The notes beneath the pieces are model-generated. The model was given only the letters and a program-made list of their open reading frames with translations, made no database searches and was not told where the DNA came from. This document shows, piece by piece, positions 20,360-29,869 of a DNA stretch of 64,000 nt (position 1 is the stretch's first letter; every line of letters starts with the position of its first letter). A program made the translations under genes and the position numbers. Source of the stretch: Brachybacterium avium (GTDB taxonomy: Bacteria; Actinomycetota; Actinomycetes; Actinomycetales; Dermabacteraceae); the NCBI RefSeq assembly GCF_002216795.1, contig NZ_CP022316.1, forward strand, positions 620,001 through 684,000, in the 5' to 3' direction.

Positions 20360-22060
20360 ATGCTTGAGACCCCGCCCGCCCCGTCGGCCGCGACCCCGCC
20401 CCGCCCTGCCACCGCCCTGGACCGTCTGGCCGACGAGTACGTCGAGCTCAGCGCCCGGCTGGACCCGTTCCTCGCCACCGCTCTGGGCGTTCCCGGCCAC
20501 GACGCGGAGGTCACCGACTACTCCCCCGCCGCCGTCTCCGAGCGCACCGACGCCGCCCGCACCCTGCTCTCCCGCGCCGCCGAGGTCCCGGACGAGGATG
20601 CGGTGGACGCCATCACCCGGGCCGCGCTCGCCGAGCGGCTGGGCCTGGAGATCGAGCGCGCCGAGCAGCGGCTGGACATCGCCTCGGTCAACAACCTCGC
20701 CTCGCCCCTGCAGTCCCGCGATGCGCTCGACCAGATGCCGACCGACACCGCTGAGGACTGGCAGGTGATCGCGCAGCGGATGGCCGGGATGCCGCGCTCG
20801 CTCAGCACCTGGGCCGAGTCCCTGCACGAGGCGGCCGAGCATGGCGTGCTCTCCTCGAAGCGGCAGCTGCTGCTCGGCGCGGAGCAGGCCCGCGGCTACG
20901 CCGCCGAGGACGGCTTCTTCACCGCCTTCGCCCGCGACGCGGTGGGCGATCGGACGCAGCGGGAACGCGTCGCCGCAGCCGCCGGAACTGCCGCGCAGGG
21001 CTATCTCGCCCTCGCCGACACGCTCGAGCAGCTCGCCCCGCACGCCCCCGAGCAGGACGCAGTGGGGCGCGATGCCTATGCGCTGGCCTCTCGCACCTTC
21101 CTGGGCACCTCGATCGACATCGACGAGACCTACGCCTGGGGCATCGAGGAGCTGCGCAGCGTGGTCGCCGAGCAGGAGGAGGTGGCCCGACGGATCAATC
21201 ACCGCGCTGGCAACGGCGGCGGCAGCTCGGTCCAGGCCGCGAAGCGGGCGCTGAACGCCGATCCCTCCCGCGTGCTGCACGGCACCGAGGAGCTGCGTTC
21301 GTGGATGCAGGAGCTCAGCGATCGCGCGATCGAGGAGCTCGCCGGCACCCACTTCGACATCCCCGAGCCGCTGCAGCGGCTGGAGTGCCGGATCGCTCGC
21401 ACCGGCTCCGGCGGCATCTACTACACCGGCCCCAGCGAGGACCTGACCCGGCCGGGCCGGATGTGGTGGGACGTGCCGGCCGGCACCACCGAGTTCCACA
21501 CCTGGTTGGAGACGACCACCGTCTACCACGAGGGCGTGCCCGGCCATCATCTCCAGGTGGGCACCCAGACCCTGCAGGCCAGCACCCTGAACCGGTGGCG
21601 GGCGATGCTGTGCTGGGTCTCCGGCCACGGCGAGGGCTGGGCGCTGTACGCCGAGCGGCTGATGGACCAGCTGGGATACCTCGGCGATGACGGCGACCGA
21701 CTGGGGATGCTGGATGCGCAGCGGCTGCGGGCAGGACGTGTGGTGCTGGACATCGGCCTGCACTGCGGGCTGCTGATGCCCGAGGGCCTCGCCGGGTCTG
21801 CGGGTGGCGCCTGGAGCTTCGAGAAGGCCTGGGACTTCATGAGCGCCCACTGGGGCGTGACCGAGGCGGAGCAGCGCTTCGAGCTGCACCGCTACCTGGG
21901 CTGGCCGGGCCAGGCCCCCTCCTACAAGATCGGCCAGCGGGTCTGGGAGGAGCTCCGCCGGGATGCCGAGCGTGCCGGGACCCCCGTCCGCGACTTCCAC
22001 CGCCGGGCGCTCGAGCTCGGTGGCCTGCCGCTGTCCGTCCTCGAGGAGGCGCTGCGATGA
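20360..22060 (+). CDS. DUF885 family metallopeptidase-like protein
   Basis: A 566-residue protein of the DUF885 family. The motif TTVYHEGVPGHHLQ (around residues 387-400) has the His-Glu-x-x-x-x-His-His arrangement of a zinc site, and GHGEGWALYAERLMDQLG follows. Members are probable zinc peptidases, but substrates are unknown. No signal peptide or membrane segment is seen, so it is likely cytoplasmic. Its stop overlaps the maf start (ATGA). Confidence 0.85.
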   Translation: MLETPPAPSAATPPRPATALDRLADEYVELSARLDPFLATALGVPGHDAEVTDYSPAAVSERTDAARTLLSRAAEVPDEDAVDAITRAALAERLGLEIERAEQRLDIASVNNLASPLQSRDALDQMPTDTAEDWQVIAQRMAGMPRSLSTWAESLHEAAEHGVLSSKRQLLLGAEQARGYAAEDGFFTAFARDAVGDRTQRERVAAAAGTAAQGYLALADTLEQLAPHAPEQDAVGRDAYALASRTFLGTSIDIDETYAWGIEELRSVVAEQEEVARRINHRAGNGGGSSVQAAKRALNADPSRVLHGTEELRSWMQELSDRAIEELAGTHFDIPEPLQRLECRIARTGSGGIYYTGPSEDLTRPGRMWWDVPAGTTEFHTWLETTTVYHEGVPGHHLQVGTQTLQASTLNRWRAMLCWVSGHGEGWALYAERLMDQLGYLGDDGDRLGMLDAQRLRAGRVVLDIGLHCGLLMPEGLAGSAGGAWSFEKAWDFMSAHWGVTEAEQRFELHRYLGWPGQAPSYKIGQRVWEELRRDAERAGTPVRDFHRRALELGGLPLSVLEEALR

Positions 22061-22803
22061 GCTCCCCGGTCCCCGCTCCCGCCCCGGAGCCGGCGGAGGC
22101 CCCGGGCCATGACCCGCTGCTGCTGCTCGCCTCCGCCTCGGCGGGGCGCCGAGCCACGCTGCGGGCGGCCCGCATCGAGCACTCGACGCTGCCGGTCGAC
22201 CTCGACGAGGCGGCGATCCTCGCTCGCGCCCGTGCGGCGGCAGCCGACTCCGGGGACCCGGACTCCCTCCCCACCGCCGCCGACGAAGTGCTGCTGCTGG
22301 CCCGGGAGAAGGCGCTCGCGGCGACGGCACGCAGCGAGGGCGGTTACGTGGTGCTCGGCTGCGACTCGATGCTCGAGCTGGACGGCGAAGTGATCGGGAA
22401 GCCGCTGACCGCGGACCGTGCTCGTGAGCGCTGGCGCGCGATGCGCGGCCGCACCGGCATCCTGCATTCCGGGCACTGGCTGGTCGACGACCGCGATGAG
22501 GAGGACGGCGGCACCGGCGCCACTCTCGGGGCGACGGCCAGCTGCGAGCTGCGCTTCACCGACCTCTCCGATGAGGAGATCGATGCCTACGTCGCCACCG
22601 ACGAGCCGCTCGGGGTGGCCGGAGGGTTCACCATCGACGGCATCGGGGGCCCGTTCATCGAGCATGTCCAGGGCGACCCCCACGCCGTGGTCGGCCTCTC
22701 CCTCCCCCTGCTGCGCAGGATGCTCGGGGAGATCGGGGTGGGCGTCCATGAGCTGTGGGAGGAAACCCCCGTCACCGTCTTGCCGGACCCTGCCGACGGC
22801 TGA
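22057..22803 (+). CDS. maf: Maf-type nucleoside triphosphate pyrophosphatase
   Basis: A 248-residue Maf/YhdE-like protein that hydrolyses non-canonical or selected NTPs to NMP and PPi. It has the N-terminal LASASAGRRATLR, the GCDSMLELDGEVIGKP loop, and AGGFTIDGIGGPFIEHVQGD, with the acidic residues of the active site. It is somewhat longer than E. coli Maf (about 195) through an N-terminal Pro/Ala tail and an acidic loop near residue 150. It sits between carboxylase genes, as in mycobacteria. Confidence 0.9.
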   Translation: MSSPVPAPAPEPAEAPGHDPLLLLASASAGRRATLRAARIEHSTLPVDLDEAAILARARAAAADSGDPDSLPTAADEVLLLAREKALAATARSEGGYVVLGCDSMLELDGEVIGKPLTADRARERWRAMRGRTGILHSGHWLVDDRDEEDGGTGATLGATASCELRFTDLSDEEIDAYVATDEPLGVAGGFTIDGIGGPFIEHVQGDPHAVVGLSLPLLRRMLGEIGVGVHELWEETPVTVLPDPADG

Positions 22804-22859
22804 GCCCGCTCGGTACTAGACTCGACCTCTGCTGACCCCCTCGGAAGGATCCATCGCCG

Positions 22860-24638
22860 ATGCCCGCTCGCTCCCCCAAGCTCCGTCCCCTGTCCACGGT
22901 GCTGATCGCCAACCGTGGAGAGATCGCGGTGCGGATCGCACGGGGCTGCCGGGACGCCGGGCTCCGCTCCGTCGCGGTGTACGCCGATCCGGACCGCGAT
23001 GCCCTGCACACACAGGTCGCCGATGAGGCCTACGCCCTCGGCGGCACCACTGCCGCGAGCTCGTACCTCGTGGTCGACAAGATCCTGGACATCGCCCACC
23101 GCTCCGGTGCCGACGCGATCCACCCCGGCTACGGCTTCCTCTCCGAGCGGGCGGACTTCGCCCAGGCGGTCATCGATGCGGGTCTGACCTGGATCGGTCC
23201 CTCCCCCGCCGCGATCGAGAAGCTCGGGGACAAGGTCTCCGCGCGCCACATCGCCCAGAAGGCCGGCGCACCCCTGGTCGCCGGCACCAAGGACCCGGTG
23301 CAGAACTCCGACGAGGTCGTGGACTTCGCCCGGGAGCACGGACTGCCGATCGCGATCAAGGCGGCGTTCGGCGGCGGCGGCCGCGGTCTGAAGGTGGCCC
23401 GTGAGGAGTCCGAGGTCCGCGAGCTGTTCGACTCCGCAGTGCGCGAGGCCATCGCCGCCTTCGGCCGCGGCGAGTGCTTCGTGGAGCGCTACCTCGACTC
23501 CCCCCGCCACGTCGAGACCCAGTGCCTCGCCGACATGCACGGCAATGTCCAGGTGGTCTCCACCCGTGACTGCTCGCTGCAGCGCCGCCACCAGAAGCTG
23601 GTCGAGGAGGCGCCCGCGCCCTTCCTGAGCGCTCAGCAGAACGCCCAGCTGGTCAGCTCCTCCAAGGCGATCATGCGCGAGGCCGGCTACACCGGCGCCG
23701 GCACCTGTGAGTTCCTGGTCGGCAAGGACGGCACCATCTCCTTCCTCGAGGTCAACACCCGTCTCCAGGTCGAGCACCCGGTGACGGAGGAGGTCGCAGG
23801 AGTGGACCTGGTGCGCGAGCAGCTGCGCATCGCCGCCGGCGAGCGCATCAGCGACGAGGATCCCCTCGCGCGCGGCCACTCCTTCGAGTTCCGCATCAAC
23901 GGCGAGGACCCGGGCCGCGGCTTCATGCCCGCCCCCGGGCGGGTCCAGCGCTTCGATCCGCCCACCGGCCCCGGCGTGCGCCTGGAGACGGGCGTGCGTG
24001 CGGGGGACGAGGTCTCCGGGGCGTTCGACTCGATGCTCTCCAAGCTCATCGTCACCGGTGCCACCCGCCGGGAAGCGCTCGAGCGCTCCCGTCGGGCGCT
24101 CGCGGAGTTCCAGATCGAGGGGATCCCGACCGTGCTCCCCTTCCACCGCAAGGTGGTCGAGGACCCGGCCTTCGCGCCGGAGGATCCCGAGCAGGCCTTC
24201 TCCGTGCACACCCGCTGGATCGAGACGGAGTTCGACAACGATCTGGCGGCCGCGCCGCTGCCGGGCCAGCAGGAGGACACCGAGGATCGCGAGGCCGTGG
24301 TCGTCGAGGTGGATGGTCGACGCGTCGAGATCAGCCTGCCCGCCTCGCTGCGTGCGCCCCGGGCCGCAGTACGGCAGCGCCGCAAGCGTCAGCACCGGGC
24401 GTCCGGGGATGTCGCCGGCGGCGGCAACAGCGTCTCGGCTCCGATGCAGGGCACCATCGTCAAGGTGGTCGCCGAGGAGGGCCAGTCGGTGGCCGATGGA
24501 GACCTGCTGGTGGTGCTCGAGGCGATGAAGATGGAGCAGCCGATCACCGCACATCGCTCCGGGATCGTCACGGGGCTCAGCGCCGAGATCGGGGCCACGG
24601 TCTCCGCCGGCGCCGTCCTGTGCACCATCGAGGACTGA
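22860..24638 (+). CDS. Acyl-CoA carboxylase alpha subunit (biotin carboxylase + biotin carboxyl carrier)
   Basis: A 592-residue AccA3-type protein. The biotin carboxylase part covers residues 10-450: [29 protein letters not shown], the glycine-rich ATP loop [13 protein letters not shown], and [15 protein letters not shown]. The carrier domain covers 520-592, with biotin-lysine K557 in EAMKMEQP. It carboxylates biotin with bicarbonate and ATP and passes the carboxyl to the beta subunit. GGAAGGA precedes ATG 22860. It has its own upstream gap with TACTAGACT, so may have its own promoter. Confidence 0.96.
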   Translation: MPARSPKLRPLSTVLIANRGEIAVRIARGCRDAGLRSVAVYADPDRDALHTQVADEAYALGGTTAASSYLVVDKILDIAHRSGADAIHPGYGFLSERADFAQAVIDAGLTWIGPSPAAIEKLGDKVSARHIAQKAGAPLVAGTKDPVQNSDEVVDFAREHGLPIAIKAAFGGGGRGLKVAREESEVRELFDSAVREAIAAFGRGECFVERYLDSPRHVETQCLADMHGNVQVVSTRDCSLQRRHQKLVEEAPAPFLSAQQNAQLVSSSKAIMREAGYTGAGTCEFLVGKDGTISFLEVNTRLQVEHPVTEEVAGVDLVREQLRIAAGERISDEDPLARGHSFEFRINGEDPGRGFMPAPGRVQRFDPPTGPGVRLETGVRAGDEVSGAFDSMLSKLIVTGATRREALERSRRALAEFQIEGIPTVLPFHRKVVEDPAFAPEDPEQAFSVHTRWIETEFDNDLAAAPLPGQQEDTEDREAVVVEVDGRRVEISLPASLRAPRAAVRQRRKRQHRASGDVAGGGNSVSAPMQGTIVKVVAEEGQSVADGDLLVVLEAMKMEQPITAHRSGIVTGLSAEIGATVSAGAVLCTIED

Positions 24639-24654
24639 CCACCGACCTGCTGCC

Positions 24655-24713
24655 CGGGGATCGAGCCGCGGACCGCCTTCACATCGGGAGGGCGGTCCGC
24701 GGCTCGATCCCCG
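24655..24713. terminator. Bidirectional terminator, 23-bp perfect stem
   Basis: The arms 24655-24677 and 24691-24713 are perfectly complementary over 23 bp, with a 13-nt loop. It lies between the convergent carboxylase alpha gene and lpdA. There is no clear U tract, which is common for actinobacterial hairpin terminators. Confidence 0.8.
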
Positions 24714-24777
24714 CTGGGGTGAGACCGTCCGCGGTGTCCCGGCTCCGGGCGCCGGCCCGCTGCGGGCGCGGCCGGGT

Positions 24778-26243
24778 TCAGGCGTCCGGTGCGAGCACCC
24801 GCTGCCTCGCCACCTCGGCCAGGGAGCCGGTGAGCGAGGGGTAGATGGTGAAGGTGCCGGCGACCTGCTCGGCGGTGAGCCGATGCGCGACCGCGAGGGT
24901 GTAGGGCAGGATCAGCTCGCTCGCCCGCGGCGCCACCACCACGGCGCCGATCACGGTATGCGAGCCGGGGCGCACGATGAGCTTCACGAAACCCTCGGTG
25001 ATCCCCTGCATCTTCGCTCGCGGATTCGTCTCCAGGTGCAGCATCATCACCTCGCCCGACACCTCACCCGAGAGGACGTCCTGCTCGCTGACGCCGACCA
25101 CGGCGATCTCCGGGCTGGTGAAGATCGCGGAGGAGACCTGGGTGGAGATCAGCGGGGAGACGGCATCACCCAGCGCATGGTGCATGGCGATCCGTCCCTG
25201 CATCGCCGCGACCGAGGCGAGCGGATACACCCCGGTGCAGTCCCCGGCGGCGTAGACGCCGCGCACGGAGGTGCGGGAGACCCGATCGGTCTCGATGTGG
25301 CCGGATTCCTTGACCCTGATCCCGGCGGAGAACAGCCCGAGGTCGGAGGTCCAGGGGATCCCGCCGATGGCGATCAGCACATGGCTGCCGGCGATCTCCT
25401 CGCCGGTGGTGAGGGTCACCACGACCCCGTCCTCGGTGCGGCGCGCGGTCTCGGCGCGGGAGCGGGAGCGGACGGTGACACCGCGCCTGGCGAAGGCCTC
25501 CTCGAGGACGTCCGCGGCCTCCGCGTCGGTGCCGGGCAGCACCTTCTCCCGGGAGGAGACCAGCGTGACCTCGCTGCCGAGGGATCGGTAGGCGCTGGCG
25601 AACTCGGCGCCGGTCACGCCGGAGCCCACCACGATGAGGTGCTCGGGCAGGCGGTCCAGCGCGTACAGCTGGGTCCAGTTCAGGATCCGCTCACCGTCGC
25701 AGGGTGCGCTCTCCAGCTCCCGGGGACGAGCACCGACGGCCAGCAGGATCACATCGGCCTCGAGGGTGTCCACGCGCGTCCCGGCAGCGTCGAGCACGTC
25801 CACGCGGTCCGGCCCGTCCAGTCGCCCCGTCCCATCGATGACCTGCACCCCAGCCGCGGTCAGGCTGGAGCGGATGTCTACGGACTGAGCGGCGGCGAGC
25901 TCCCGCACCCGGTGGTTGACGGCGGCGAGGTCGACGTTCAGGGAGTGGGCGGCGGGGGCGGTGCCGTTGTCGGCGTCGCGGATGCCGAGCTGCTGGGATC
26001 CGGCGACCAGGTCGAGCACGTCGGCAGTGGCGATCAGTGTCTTCGAGGGCACCACGTCGGTGATCACCGCGGCGCCGCCGATCCCGCGATCCTCGATCAG
26101 CACGGTCTGCGCGCCGTGCCGTGCGGCGGTCAGCGCGGCCTCGTAGCCCCCCGGGCCGCCCCGACGATCACCACGCGGACGCGGCCCCCTGCGCTGGTGA
26201 GACGACGGGGGTCCGAAGGAAGGGCGGTGCTGGGATCGGTCAC
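24778..26243 (-). pseudogene. LpdA-like NAD(P)H quinone reductase (flavoprotein), frameshifted in the FAD-binding loop
   Basis: A protein of the pyridine nucleotide-disulfide oxidoreductase family without the redox-active cysteines (GIGGAAVITDVVPSKTLI in place of the Cys-x4-Cys), as in M. tuberculosis LpdA (Rv3303c), a quinone reductase. The second dinucleotide site is VVGSGVTGAEFASAY, and GVYAAGDCTG binds FAD. The frame is broken at 26159-26162: one G is missing from what should read V-x-G-G-G-P-G-G-Y. Restored, the gene starts at GTG 26243 and gives 488 residues. CACAAT lies 6 nt before the GTG, a weak leaderless -10. It is divergent from punA. Confidence 0.82.
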
Positions 26244-26394
26244 GCCGCCATTGTGGCAAAGAATGCACGGTGGGGAGCCCTTTTCGGACACCGGCCGAGG
26301 GTGGCCGGCACCCCGGACGCACTTCCCGGGTGACGCGCGCCCAGAAGCGCCGCCGGAACCCGTCAGGACGTTCCCGACGTCGGCTCGTCTGCGC

Positions 26395-26400
26395 TACCTT
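26395..26400 (+). promoter_or_regulatory. Leaderless-type -10 box of punA
   Basis: TACCTT ends 6 nt before ATG 26407 and no Shine-Dalgarno sequence is present. The 163-bp lpdA-punA gap holds no other clear element. Confidence 0.5.
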
Positions 26401-26406
26401 CGGTCC

Positions 26407-27264
26407 ATGACTTCTTCCGCTGCCGACCCGTACCAGCTCGCCCGCGATGCTGCCGCCGCCATCGCCGAGGCCAGCGGTGTCCCCGCCCACGATCTCGCCC
26501 TGGTGCTCGGCTCCGGATGGTCCGGCGCCGCTGACCTGCTCGGCGAGACCGTGTGGCAGGCCGACGCCACCACCATCCCCGGGTTCCGCCCGCCGGCGGT
26601 CGCCGGCCACGTCGGCACCCTGCGATCGATCCGGGTGGAGGGCACCGACGCTCGGGCCCTGGTGCTCGGGGCCCGCACCCACTTCTATGAGGGCGCCGGC
26701 GTCGACGCCACGGTCCACGGGGTGCGCACCGCCGCCGCCGCCGGCGCCCGCACCATGGTGCTGACCAACGGCTGCGGCGGGATCGATCCCTCCTGGGCTC
26801 CCGGCACCCCGGTGCTGATCCGCGACCAGATCAACTTCACCGGCGCCACCCCGCTGACCGGCGCCAACTTCGTGGATCTCACCGATCTGTACACCCCGGC
26901 GCTGCGCGACCTCGCACACGAGGTCGACAGCAGCCTCGACGAGGGGGTGTACATGCAGTTCTCGGGCCCGAGCTACGAGACCCCTGCCGAGGTGCAGATG
27001 GCGAAGGTGATCGGCGCCGATCTGGTGGGCATGTCCACCGCGCTCGAGGCGATCGCGGCCCGGGAGGCCGGGATGGATCTGCTGGGCATCTCGCTGGTGA
27101 CCAATCTCGCCGCCGGCATCAGCGGGGGCGCGCTGAGCCATCAGGAGGTGCTCGAGGCCGGTCGGGAGGCGGGCCCGAGGATCTCCCGCCTGCTGGCCGA
27201 GACCGTCCGCCGGATCACCGCCGGCTCGTCGGCGCCGAGCAGCGCTGCGGGGGCCTCGGCATGA
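26407..27264 (+). CDS. punA: Purine-nucleoside phosphorylase
   Basis: A 285-residue trimeric-type PNP, cleaving inosine/guanosine with phosphate to base and ribose-1-phosphate. Visible are the phosphate loop GSGWSG, RTHFYEGAG, FSGPSYETPAEV, MSTALEAIAARE and the base-binding TNLAAGISG with the specificity Asn. Its stop overlaps the start of the mutase (ATGA), so the ribose-1-phosphate product and its mutase are made together. Confidence 0.94.
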   Translation: MTSSAADPYQLARDAAAAIAEASGVPAHDLALVLGSGWSGAADLLGETVWQADATTIPGFRPPAVAGHVGTLRSIRVEGTDARALVLGARTHFYEGAGVDATVHGVRTAAAAGARTMVLTNGCGGIDPSWAPGTPVLIRDQINFTGATPLTGANFVDLTDLYTPALRDLAHEVDSSLDEGVYMQFSGPSYETPAEVQMAKVIGADLVGMSTALEAIAAREAGMDLLGISLVTNLAAGISGGALSHQEVLEAGREAGPRISRLLAETVRRITAGSSAPSSAAGASA

Positions 27265-28976
27265 GCCTGGACAGCGCCCTGCGCTCCCGTTCCGAGACCT
27301 GGATCCAGGATGATCCCGATCCGGCCACCCGGGCAGCGCTCGAGAACCTGCTCGAGCAGGCCGCCGCCGGCAGCTCCGTGGCACAGGAGGAGCTCGCCGA
27401 TGCGTTCTCCACCGATCTGCAGTTCGGCACCGCCGGACTGCGCGGGGCGATGGCACCCGGTCCGAACCGGATGAACCTCGCCGTGGTCTCCCGTGCCGCA
27501 CGCGGCCTGGCAGACCACCTGCGCGAGGATCTGGGCCTGGAGCAGCCGCGGGTGGTCATCGGCTACGACGCCCGGTACAACTCCCACGACTTCGCCCGCC
27601 GCTCCGCGCAGATCATGGCGGCGGCGGGCTGCCGGGTCCAGCTGCTGGAGCGTTTCGGCCCCACTCCCCTGGTGGCCTTCGCGGTCCGGCAGCTGGAGGC
27701 GGACGCAGGCATCGTGGTGACCGCCTCCCACAATCCGCCGGCGGACAACGGCTACAAGGTCTATCTGGGAGGGCGCGCCGCCGAACCCGAGGGTCGCGGC
27801 GTCCAGATCGTGCCGCCGTCGGACACGCAGATCGCGGCACGGATCGCGGCCGTCGGCCCGGTGCGGGACATCCCCGTCACGGATTCCGGGATCGAGCTGC
27901 TCGGGGAGCAGCTGCGGGAGGACTACCTCACGGCGATCTGCGCGCTGCCGGACCCAGAGGGTCCGCGGCAGGTGCGGATCGTGCACACCGCGATGCACGG
28001 CGTGGGCTCCGAGACCGCGCTGGCCGCCCTCCATCGCAGCGGGTTCGCCGAGGTGCATCCGGTCGCGAAGCAGGCCGATCCCGACCCCGACTTCCCCACC
28101 GTCGCCTTCCCCAACCCCGAGGAGCCCGGCGCGATCGACCTCGCGCTCGAGCTCGCCCGCACCCTCGAGGCCGATGTGGTGATCGCCAACGATCCGGATG
28201 CGGACCGCTGCGCGGCGGCGGTGCTCGATCCGCATCGGGGCGACTGGCGGATGCTGACCGGTGATGAGCTCGGAGTGCTCCTGGGAGACCATCTGGTGCG
28301 TCGGCACGGCTACCGCGGCGTCATCGCCCGCTCGGTCGTCTCCAGCCGCTGGCTGGACGCGATCGCGCAGAGCGCGGGGCTGGACGCCGCGGCCACGCTG
28401 ACCGGGTTCAAGTGGATCACCCGTGCCCCGGGGATCGTCTTCGGCTACGAGGAGGCCATCGGCTACTGCGTGCTGCCGGAGGTGGTGCGCGACAAGGACG
28501 GCCTCTCCACAGCGCTGATCGTCGCCGAGATGGCCGCGCTGGCCAGAGCCGAGGGCACGACGCTGATCGGCCGTCTCGACGAGCTCGCCGAAGAGCACGG
28601 ACTGCACTCGACCGCGCAGCTGTCGATCCGGGTCGAGGATCTGACGCTGATCGGCGCGATGATGGAGCGGCTGCGCGCGGCGCCGCCCACGGCGCTGCTC
28701 GGCTCGCCGGTGCTCACCAACCAGGACCTCTCCCAGGGGTCGGTGGAGACCACCGGGCTGCCCCCGACCGAGGGCATGCTGCTGCGCAGCGAGGACGACA
28801 CCCGGGTGGTGGTGCGCCCCTCCGGGACCGAGCCGAAGCTGAAGTGCTATCTCGAGGTCGTCACCGCAGTGCCTGCGGGGACCTCACCCGCGGAGATGGG
28901 TGCCCTCCGGCGCCGGGCCGGTGAACGGCTGGAGGCACTGAAGGACGAGATGCGTCAGGTGCTCGGCGCGGACTGA
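27261..28976 (+). CDS. Phospho-sugar mutase (PMM/PGM family, probable phosphopentomutase role)
   Basis: A 571-residue alpha-D-phosphohexomutase superfamily enzyme. The phospho-serine loop is VVTASHNPPADNG, the metal loop NDPDADRC, the sugar loop GYEEAIGY and the phosphate loop RPSGTEPKLKCY. The family includes PgcA and PmmB. Coupling with punA, and deoC just downstream, makes interconversion of ribose/deoxyribose 1- and 5-phosphate the likely job, but glucose or mannose phosphates remain possible. Confidence 0.88.
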   Translation: MSLDSALRSRSETWIQDDPDPATRAALENLLEQAAAGSSVAQEELADAFSTDLQFGTAGLRGAMAPGPNRMNLAVVSRAARGLADHLREDLGLEQPRVVIGYDARYNSHDFARRSAQIMAAAGCRVQLLERFGPTPLVAFAVRQLEADAGIVVTASHNPPADNGYKVYLGGRAAEPEGRGVQIVPPSDTQIAARIAAVGPVRDIPVTDSGIELLGEQLREDYLTAICALPDPEGPRQVRIVHTAMHGVGSETALAALHRSGFAEVHPVAKQADPDPDFPTVAFPNPEEPGAIDLALELARTLEADVVIANDPDADRCAAAVLDPHRGDWRMLTGDELGVLLGDHLVRRHGYRGVIARSVVSSRWLDAIAQSAGLDAAATLTGFKWITRAPGIVFGYEEAIGYCVLPEVVRDKDGLSTALIVAEMAALARAEGTTLIGRLDELAEEHGLHSTAQLSIRVEDLTLIGAMMERLRAAPPTALLGSPVLTNQDLSQGSVETTGLPPTEGMLLRSEDDTRVVVRPSGTEPKLKCYLEVVTAVPAGTSPAEMGALRRRAGERLEALKDEMRQVLGAD

Positions 28977-28981
28977 GGCCC

Positions 28982-29007
28982 GCGGCGCCGCCATCGCGCG
29001 GCGCCGC
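28982..29007. terminator. Bidirectional hairpin between mutase gene and deoC
   Basis: GCGGCGCCGC occurs at 28982-28991 and again at 28998-29007; each is self-complementary and the two pair across a 6-nt loop. It occupies the 45-bp gap between convergent genes. Confidence 0.6.
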
Positions 29008-29021
29008 ATCCGCCGGTCGGT

Positions 29022-29684
29022 TCAGTAGCCCGAGCCGGTGCCGCCCTCGAGGATCGCCCGCGAGGAGGACAGACCCAGCCGGCTGGCGCCCGCGGCGACC
29101 ATCGCCTCGGCCGCCTCCCGGGTGCGGATCCCACCGGAGGCCTTGACCCCGAGCCGGTCGCCGACGGTCCTGCGCATCAGCGCGACGGCATGCTCGCTCG
29201 CACCCCCGGCGGGGTGGAACCCGGTGGAGGTCTTCACGAAGTCGGCGCCGGCCCGCTCGGCCGCCTCGCAGACGGCGACGATCTGCTCGTCGGTCAGCGC
29301 TGCGGACTCGATGATCACCTTGAGCACCACGGACTCCGCCACGTCCCGCACCGTACGGATCTCGTGCTCGACGGCATCGAACTGACCGGCGCGGGCCAGG
29401 CCGACGTTGAGGACCATGTCCACCTCGTCCGCGCCCTTGTCCACCGATTCGCGGGCCTCGAAGGCCTTGACCTCTGCGGAGTGCTGGCCCGAGGGGAATC
29501 CGCAGACGGTCGCGACCTTCACGGTGGTCTCCACAGGGAGCATCGAGGGGGAGATGCAGACGGAATAGGTGCCCAGCTCCTCGGCCTCGCGCAGCAGCGC
29601 GGTGACGTCGGCGGCGGTGGCCTCGGGCTTGAGCAGGGTGTGGTCGATGAGTGCGGCGAGCTGGCCGTTGTCCAGAGAGGTCAT
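29022..29684 (-). CDS. deoC: Deoxyribose-phosphate aldolase DeoC
   Basis: A 220-residue class I aldolase splitting 2-deoxyribose-5-phosphate into glyceraldehyde-3-phosphate and acetaldehyde. The Schiff-base lysine is K151 in FVKTSTGF, the proton-relay lysine K181 in KASGGIRT, and K122 in [10 protein letters not shown] is also conserved. ATG 29684 starts right before the conserved [10 protein letters not shown]; in-frame upstream codons are Arg-rich shadow. It completes deoxynucleoside breakdown with punA, deoA, cdd and the mutase. Confidence 0.95.
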   Translation of the reverse strand: MTSLDNGQLAALIDHTLLKPEATAADVTALLREAEELGTYSVCISPSMLPVETTVKVATVCGFPSGQHSAEVKAFEARESVDKGADEVDMVLNVGLARAGQFDAVEHEIRTVRDVAESVVLKVIIESAALTDEQIVAVCEAAERAGADFVKTSTGFHPAGGASEHAVALMRRTVGDRLGVKASGGIRTREAAEAMVAAGASRLGLSSSRAILEGGTGSGY

Positions 29685-29766
29685 GAGGAGATCCTGGCAG
29701 ACGCACCTGCCCCGGCGCATCCGCACCGGCCTCGATCGGGTCACGACTGCCCCACACCCCCTCCCC

Positions 29767-29791
29767 AACCTATCTACCTATCTGATAGGTT
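29767..29791. promoter_or_regulatory. Operator candidate in the deoC / Nramp-like divergent region
   Basis: AACCTATC (29767-29774) and GATAGGTT (29784-29791) form a perfect 8-bp inverted repeat with a 9-nt spacer. A second left half-site, ACCTATC (29776-29782), pairs with the same right half with a 1-nt centre. TAGGTT at 29786-29791 also fits a -10 box. It lies about 80-100 bp upstream of the Nramp-like gene, so the FadR-type regulator encoded two genes on is the obvious candidate binder (inference). Confidence 0.5.
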
Positions 29792-29869
29792 GCGGCGCGG
29801 AGCTGCACCGTGGCACACCGGTCGCGCGGCACCTCCGCCATTCCGTCCAGGCCCCGAGGAGAACCGTCG

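Noticed and set aside
24655-24713. Inverted repeat as insertion-sequence end or attachment site
   Set aside because: No transposase or integrase gene is near, and the hairpin sits between two convergent genes, where a terminator is expected.
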